Origin: Dipteris shenzhenensis
Lineage: Eukaryota > Polypodiophyta > Polypodiopsida > Gleicheniales
Assembly (NCBI GenBank): GCA_047967505.1
Contig: CM106538.1
Length of the DNA stretch: 64,000 bases
Strand: one strand, 5' to 3'
Position numbers and translations under genes: made by a program. Below, in pieces: positions 12,201 through 21,200 of the stretch. Numbering within the stretch: the stretch's first letter is position 1; the number at the start of each line of letters is the position of its first letter. Below the pieces are notes generated by a model, which was not told the DNA's origin, made no database searches, and saw only the letters and a program-made list of their open reading frames with translations.

Positions 12201-15200
12201 GGCCTTTGAAAGCCGACGACTAAGAGATGCTGAACTTCATTATGATATCTATGAAAAAGAACTCTTAGCTGTAATTCATGCTCTCAAACTTTGGAAACAT
12301 TATCTTTTAGGGATAGATTTTCTTGTAAAAACTGATCATGAAAGTCTTAAATATTTTCTAACTCAACCTCTGATTAGAGAGAGACATATGAAATGGTCTA
12401 CCTTTCTGCAATCATTTCATTTTCAAATACAATATACTCCTAGAAAAGAGAATGTAGTGGCTGATGCCCTTTCTCGTAGACCACGGCTTCACCATATTTC
12501 AATTCCCTATCATGATGAGCTAACAGCCCTCAAAGAATTCTATGAGGGAGTTGCTGATTTTGCTCAGCCATGGGGACATTTAAAAGATGGAGGCACCCAT
12601 CATACCTACCACATCAGGGATGGCTATTTATTCATGGAGAACAAACTATGTATCACAAAGCAGCTTAGATCTAAAGTGATGGAGGAAAGCCATAACCCAC
12701 CCTATGCTGGTCATAGGGGTATTGTGGCCACTTTTTCAGCCATGGATAAATTTTTGTACTGGCCTAATATGAAAAAGGACACTGCTGCCTACATTTTAGC
12801 TTGTCTCGCATGTCAAAAAGCTAAGTATGAGAGAGGAAAACCCAAGGGTTTACTTCAGCCCCTACCCATTCCTGAGAAACCATGGGAACACATCACCATG
12901 GACTTCATTACAGGAATTCCCAGGACCAATCAAAATCATGACATGATTTGGGTGATAGTAGATCGATTCAGCAAGCAAGCCCACTTCATTCCTTGCAGAA
13001 AGAATCTCAAGGCACCTGAAGTTGCCCATTTATTTATTAGACACATCTTTAGACACCACGGCATGCCCAAGTCTATAGTATCAGATAGAGACTCAAAGTT
13101 CACTAGTAACTTCTAGCAGGCTTTGTTTGAGAACCTTGGAACTCTTTTAAGTTTCTCCTCAGCTTTTCATCCTCAAACGGATGGCCAAACTGAAGTTACG
13201 AATAGTACACTCTTGGATTTGCTGAAATTTTATGTGCATGACCAACAAACCTTTTGGGAGAAATTCCTTCCTCTTGTGGAGTTTGCTTATAACAACACAA
13301 TTCATTCCTCCACTGGAAAAGCTCCTTTCGAAATTGTATATGGTAGATCTTTACCAACTCCACTCATGCAAACAAAAGAGAAAATCTTTGCCGCTGATCA
13401 ATTCGTGGAGGATTATGACTCTGCTTATGCCACAGTTCGAGCAACCATTCAAAAGGCACAGGAGAAACAAAGAGCAGCTGCAAATAAAAGACGGAGGGCG
13501 TTTGCAATGAAAGAAGGCCAATGGGTCTTATTGAAATTTGAGAAAGCCCGGTTAAAAACCAAAGTGGGCAAAAAGCGCATCTACTTCAAGCTATCCTTTC
13601 GATATTATGGTCCTTTTCAAGTGTTGCAGGTAATAAATGATGTCTCAGTCCGATTGAGACTTCCAGAGCATTGGAAGATCCACAATGTCTTCCACGTAAG
13701 CTTGATGAAACCCTTCATTGGGGAACCACCTCAAGAGCCCACACTAGACGATGCACCTGAAGTAGAGGACACTGAGATCTTGTTGATCCCAGAGCAAATT
13801 ATTTTGCATAACTTCACTACGGGACGTCGAGGCATGACTCGCAAAATGTACCTTTTGAAGTTCAGAGGGCTCCCATCCACCGATGCCCAATGGGTGGACA
13901 GAGCTACATTTCAGGAGTGTCCTGAAATCCTGGATGCTTATGAGGAAGCATTTCAGTTGCGGACAACCGAATGAAAGACAGAGGGAATGTCATCCTGCTT
14001 CAACATGTATCCACTTGCTTGGTACTATTTCTTTTCGTTTTTCAATAGTATGCTTATTAAGAAATGAAATGTTTTCCTACTGTTTAGTTACGGACAATGG
14101 GGACTAGTTCTAGCATTTGAGGGTGGACCCCCTTGCTTGAGGTTATGGGCATTAGTGACCCACAAGAGTGATGGCCTCTCTTTGAGAGGAACATCTAGGA
14201 ACCATACCCCACCTGAGTACCCAAACATGGGACCAATCAAATGCACAGATTGCATACCGACTTAGGAATCATTCAAGAGAATGTTCCCTGAGCTTTGGGT
14301 GTGGGCCTGGCTCAGTATGGCTCAGTTATGACTTTAGAGTGCGTCAATAGATAGTCTAAGCTGTTAGGAACCCGTGGGTGCGATCAGAATTAAATTCTGA
14401 CAACTTTGAAATTTTAGGATTTTTGGGAGTGACGTGGCAGCTGACACGTGGCAGACTGCCACATGGAATCTGAGCTGGCAGGTCAGTCCACCTGTCCCAC
14501 ACATGTGGCAGCATGCATGGCAAGTGGCAGGGCATGCAGGCCAAGTGTTTGGTCCCAAATCTGGTAGATTTGGGGCAGGTTGTAGGCTGTCCTCTTTGGG
14601 ACTGCAGCCCACCAAAAATCTGGGACAAGTGTCCACCTTCCACTCTAGGCCTAGGGGGGGGGCTGAGCCTATAAAAGAAGGCCTCTCCCCTTCATTCCAC
14701 ACATGAAAATTTCGTCACTTTTCTTCTCCCTCCTTTTGGATGATGCAGCAGAACCTCTCCAGCTCCTTGGGTGCAGCCAGCTTCTCCCCAGGCCATTCTC
14801 TCACCTCAGCAGCACTTTCTCTCTCTACAACAGCACATTCTCTCTCTACAGTTCCAGCCCCTCCTCTCCAGAAATCTGCCCCCTCTCAGCTCTTCTGGAA
14901 CAGCAGCAGCATCCTCTCTCCTTCACCTAGCCTGGAGCAGCCACAGCCCCTTTCTCTCTCCTGCTGCAGTCTTTCTCTCTCTACTGCAGAATTTCTCTCT
15001 CTACTGTTCCAGCCCATTTCCCTTGCAGAAATCTGCTTTTCTGTGCACCTCTGGAACAGCAGCAGCTCCTCTCTTACATCTCCTCCCTTGGGATCAGCAT
15101 TGGCACTCTCTCTCTACAGCTATCACTCCATAAAAGCTTTCTCTCTCTAGCCTACAGGCTGTTTTTCTAAGCTGTTCTCATTCCAGCCCCATTTTCCACA

Positions 15201-18200
15201 CTCTCCTCACCCAAGGTAGCTTCAGAGGCATCAAGGACTTCATCTACAAAAGGGTCAAGTCACGAAGGGAGCCTGTATTGTCAAGTTTATCTCATTTACA
15301 GCACTATTTCATGTTGTTTCTACTATCTTTCTAGAAACTAGTGCTTGTCTCTAATGTTGGATGTAAGTGGTGATTGTTGCAGGCTTCTTCCTTGTGGATT
15401 GGGCAAGCCAACAGTTGACTGAGCTTGGAGTCTTTTTTTTTGTTGTCTACCTTGTACATATGCTCTTGAGTCTTGTATCTAGGTCCTAGGTTTTCACTGA
15501 GTTCATCAGTTTGGAAGGTGCATTGCACCTTGGTCTTGTATCTCCATTTTCAAGAATAAAGTGAGCCTGGATAAGGGGGGGGGGGGCCGTCTTGGCCCCT
15601 CAATCATATTGCATTTTCCATTTTGTGTTTAAGCTGTAAAGTCTTAATTCCAGCTTAATTGCAAACTCTTAAGTTCAAGTATATGTGCCTCTGCAAAATC
15701 CGTTGTCTAAATTGATAGAAAGCACCGAGTAGTTTACACAAGACCTGAAGAAGCAACCTATTGTTTCGCGCCTAACAAATTTTTATCACAATGCATATGC
15801 TCATATTCCTAATGAGAAGGGAAAGAAATGGAATGCGAAGTCAAAAAGTGTCTGCTTACTATATATACCTGGATAAATCCTGTTTATTGGCGATGACGAA
15901 CATGAACCTAATTGAATGCCTCACACTAAGAATAATCATCATGACATTGAGCCTAAAGGGGAGAAGAGGGACAAAGAGAAATTACTAAAAACTCTAAACA
16001 TTTGATACACAAACCTAAAGAGACCTACATGACTTTTGAAAACATTGAAAGACCTTAATGCAAATCTACTGCCACAAGACCAAGAAAATCACAAGAAAAC
16101 CTTGCTTTCATGTATGCAGAGGGACTCGAGAGTACTTCATATCAAGAAGAAGAATCCAAGGGATGTGGTAAAATTACCACAAGGGGAAAAAAAATCCTTA
16201 ACTGGTAGATAAAGCTAGGTTGGTTGTGAGAGGGTATTAAAAACAAGGTGGTGTTGAATATGAAGAGACATTTGTTTATGTTGTCAAATGGATGACCATA
16301 AGAACATAGTTGCATCGGCTGCCATTATGGATGAAACTACATCAAATGTATGTCAAACTGGCTTTCCAAATGGTGTACTACCAAAGAAAGTCAACCAGAA
16401 GGTTTTAAGTAGAAAGGAAAAGAGCATCTTGTGTGCAAACTAAAAAGGCACTCTATGGTCAGACAGCGAAAAGTTCTTGTCAAAAGTGATGTGGAATTAA
16501 ACTTATATCTAATTAAACATCAAAAAAGACTTGTGTGTGTTATCCTATATTCAATGCCTTCATAATAATAAACCCTGAACAAACGTTGGTGGATGACATC
16601 AAGTATGATTCAACACAGTCGTTTGGTATGTCAGGTCTAACATGCAGGGCTGATGCATTGTTGCTTGGACATAGAGCTGTGGCAAAGACCTAAGAGCATT
16701 TTTTAATCTTAGAGTAGACATGCAATAGAGCTTCTGAAAGTTGCAAAACAGCAAACCCACGGAGCTCCTAAGGAAAACAGCTCAGGATTAAGCAAGTTTG
16801 ACATTTCCATGGATGCATGACTATGTAGGCACTAGTAGAAACTCTGATATACTTAACACATAGACATCTTGATATTGCATATGTAGTTGGAATAATCAGT
16901 GAGTTTATGCAGAAACGAAGGGAATCTCTCTTTCAGCTGCTAAGAGAACTTGTGGTACATCAAAGCTACAATTCCATAAGGAGTGGAAACCACGGATGGT
17001 GGCACCTTATTACAAACATATTTTGATGCAGATCGGTGCTGGTAACATGGATGACCAAAATCAGGAACGAATTATTGTTTTTATTTCAAGCGCAGCAGTC
17101 ATTGCTTGGTGCCGTAAAAAACAACCTACTGTAGCTTTGTCATCCATGGAACTGCACTTTGCTATATGGCGGAAAGCAGTTTATCTAGTTACAATGGATG
17201 TCAGAAAATCTATGTCTATCTCAATGAGCACCTCCAATCTAACGAGAGTCGTATTAAACACAGATATCGTCCCAAAGCTCTAGGCAGGGATAAATTTCAA
17301 TACTTCAGATCTACACTAGGGCTGGTTCCATTCCAATTAACATTGAGATGGAGTGTTAGAAATGCAATCATTTATTGGTTATGGATCCTAAGGACTTTGT
17401 ATATAAAGTCCACACAGTGTGGATAAAATAATGTCAACTGTATAAAACGAAGCACTCACTGTGCCTCTCCATCTTACACTCTTCCTCATGCATTCACACG
17501 CTCTTGTTGATCCATTTCTGCTTGTTCAACATAACATATGAAACAGTGATCTCTCTTCAAGAGATTAGATCTCCAAGAAGTAAAGATAACTTCCAACAAT
17601 CACAGGCTGACTTGACTCAGATAACATAAGAATAGCAATCCTTTCTACATAAGAAGATAGATCACAAAACATCATGAATGGACTACAAGGAAAGAGAGCT
17701 GCTTGTGAAATCAAAAAATCGCGACCTTACTGCAAGATGGCTTTAACTCTTCCATTGAATTTGAATCCAAGAAAACCCCATGTCTTCCTAGCACCTCCTG
17801 GCTGCACAGGCCATCTTTTCCACAACAGTTCCCATTCTCTTCATGCAGTGAATGTTTCTGGCTGGCCTTATCCATACGATCCCTCTTAATCACTGTCGAT
17901 TCTTCAGACTTTACTGCCACTGCCAATTCATACAAGCCTGCTATATTAAATAAATTTAAAGGTTCCTCTCCACTTCCCGCCCCAAAACAAGGCAAATTTA
18001 AGAAAACGGAAAGAAACTAGGACACAAATGGATCCCAAGGCACCATCATACACATTAGAAAAGCAAGTAAAAACAAATTGAAAAGTTCTCATGATGATAT
18101 CACTGTTGAATACTTCCTCCTCCAATGGAACTGCATTGATACCTGGAATTTTGCTTGGTTGCCCATGAGCATGTGCATCCTCTTGGGTTTCCTGCAAACT

Positions 18201-21200
18201 TAACTAAACTTTTCCTTTCATTTTTTAAGTGGAAACTACAGAGTACAAACCATTAAGTGCATAAATACTCCTTGTGATTCTCTCCACATATTTATTCGTA
18301 AACAGATTGATAAACAAACTTTCTGTCATAGAGAATGGCAGGTGTCCCTCCCCCTCCAGTGCAAGGTCAAACAGCAAGTTCAAAATAGGCATGCGAAAAG
18401 CCATTGCATTTCTTCAAAATAACCTGACAATCTTTTATCTGAGTATAACACTCAAACAGAAACTGAAACTACAGGACCTCCCTGAATCAGAGTCTCCTGC
18501 TTCCTACAGGGACGCCTTCCTTCAGTATGTTGGAGCAGACCACAGGCTAAATAGGCTGACTCTGTTCTGCTCCTGTGTACCTTCTACGAAGGGCTTCTGT
18601 GGGATTACAACTAAGCCAACTAAGGCTAGTCTGTTAGACTCCACCAAAATCCAGGCCCAACAACCTGTATATACCTGACCTATTCCCAGGACATGCCAGG
18701 CCTATAACTAGACCTGCTCCTGTACTACAAATCTGCTGCTGGAGTACTGCTGACCTGCACAATGGCAGATAATCCAGGTAAGTCTCTACCATAACCAGGT
18801 CAACTGAACCCCCCTTCTCATATTGGAGCTCACATAAGGATCAGTAACCTTTTCTAACACATCCTCCATCAATGTACTTGTGCATGGCTTGCAGATCCTC
18901 TCTTCTTAGCTGATACTCCTCAACCAACCAATCCACTTCTAGATCATGAAAACTTACCAGGTCCCTAGCATATCATCTGCTTTTTGTGCCTCAAGATTCC
19001 ATTTTGGTTAGTTTTGTTCTCCATAAACAATCATGGGGTTAAAATCCTTTCTATAGGCCTTTTTCTCTTTCAGTTCAGCTCATATTTTATCCATCCTGTT
19101 CTATTGCATCCACTCCTTTGTTGCTAGTAATACTTTCAGTATGTCTTGTACATGCACTCCCCATTTCTCCACCCATTTGGATCCCTCCTTGTACCACCCT
19201 TTCCCGACGCTGCTTCAAGAGCCTTTCGTGGCAGCCTACAAGTGCTGCTCCTTCTAGAGGGAGCATTCCTATTTCCTGCCAAAAAGGTCAGGTGAAGAGT
19301 GTGTGCTTTGGTTCCCAGTTCCTCAACTATGAACCTCTTTGGAAGGATTGGATTCACTTCCATGCTTCTAATGCTAGACAAGGCCCCCATACTTGGCAGC
19401 TGCACAAAACATATAAGAACTTCTCATTCTCCATTGCATATTCAGGCATTTGTTTTGCATATTCAGAGTTCCTTTGCACTATCTCCGTACACAAACATTC
19501 CATTTGTAGTTGTCAATGAGTTCCATATGATATATATCTTCTCTAGACAAAATTGAAAGTGAGTAAAAAAAGTATTCAAGGTCTCGAGTCAAAAAGTAGA
19601 CCAAGTGACAACTATTAGCATTCATTGCCATGAGCAAAAAAGAATACTAAAAGAAGATAAGATCTAATCCATAGCACATTATCATACCTAGGGCTGCTCA
19701 AAAACAAAAATAACTTCCAAAAGATTTTACTTTTCTTTTAATTTTTTTAAGAGAGAGGTTTCTAAAAGTGTCTAAATCACACTCTCATTCTCCTCCATTA
19801 AACTTGCGTATCTGGTGCACTGATTTAAATAAGTAATGGGATGGTTTACTACACTTTTCCGTTGTGTAATTTTTACATGTATTTTATCCATTTTCGGAAA
19901 ATAGTTGCTCCATTTGTAGGGGAACAGTCGGCCAGCTGCCTGGAGGGACCAAATCTACACGCCAACTGTGGATAGAAGAGATGATCTCAGTGACATGTTG
20001 AAGATCATAACCTTGGTTTTTTTCCCAAGACTAACCTTTAGATCATGTGTCTCACAAAAAGTCTGAACTGGGTCCAAACATCACTAGAGACCCTCAGCGA
20101 AGAAGGAGAGTAAGGCCACATCATATGCCTATAGGAGAATCAAGACGAGGGATCTAAATAAGGGTGAGCCTGCCCGCCTAGTGCCACGATGATTGACTCA
20201 AGATCATCAATGTACAGACCAAACAAGATCGATGATAAAGAGCACCCCTGTTTGACCTCTATCATGCTTATGATCTCCTCTGTCCATCCAGTTGCCATCC
20301 GGATTCTACCTGATTTACCCCCTTATGGGAGGGCTGGTTGTAGCCAGCGTAAATGCCCAAAAAATACCATCGCAGCTGCTTAACCCATTTCCCAGCTTTA
20401 AGATATGCATAACAGTCTCCCATCTCAAGCGAAACCTACAACAATCCCTGTTCCAAGTTGACGTCTTCTCATCTCAACAAGCTTCAATCAAATCAAATAT
20501 AAAGTCCGACATTAAACAAATCATAGCATTGGTAAAGTCTCTTCTTGGCAAATTTTATTAATTTGATTATATGCCGTGTGCCGTATAGGTTGGAAGGCAC
20601 AAATGTTACAACTAAAGCAGAACTGTACATGATAACTCCAGTACTTAGCCAAAACATCATCAGACCACGTGCTTGGCCATTGATTTTGATGTGAGACCCA
20701 TAGAATAGACTCAGAACAAAAACAAAAATGAAACCTGCATCTTATTTCACTGCAACCCATCCCCAAGAGTGACCACCATCTTGGAAAAGGTACATAGCAA
20801 TCTAATTTATGTTTAATCAAAGCATAAAGGACATTTCAACCATGAAAAAACTTTTTCAGCAAAGAGAATACTTGTTTGAACTAGAAAGCCAGATCCAGCC
20901 CGACTTGGGTTATTACAACAAATTCTGTCTCATGAAGACAATACCTTCCGGAGCATTGTGGAGCACTCTATTTTGCTGCATATTACGTAAGCATTCAAGC
21001 TCATACTTTCGTTTCCACTCGGCCGCCTCTTCCAATGCACGAGCTTTGCCTTCAGCAACAAGCCTTAATGCCTTTGCAACAGCTGTCAGAAAAACCATGC
21101 ACAACCAAATAAGTGTCACTGGTGCTTTAACAGTTGAGAATTAAAAAAGACTTTGATGGTGGAAAGCAGCATATACAAAGCACATTCACAAACACCCACC

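Larger units (their letters stand above)
7605..15738 (+). mobile_element. Ty3/gypsy chromovirus, near-complete, 8134 bp
   Basis: The order is 5' LTR (7605-9417), PBS, gag, protease, reverse transcriptase, RNase H, integrase, chromodomain-like C-terminus, weak polypurine tract (13980-13987), 3' LTR (13988-15738). LTRs start TGTCATCC and end TTTACA and differ at roughly 18 substitutions (about 1%) plus indels of 50, 3 and 9 bp, by eye. CAAGA flanks both sides. The element lies in the same orientation as the copia relic it split and antisense to the NADK gene. Two lesions are visible: a frameshift in gag (10210-10258) and TAG at 13114-13116 in integrase. It appears a recent insertion that cannot make a full polyprotein without readthrough or help from another copy. 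Confidence 0.96.
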
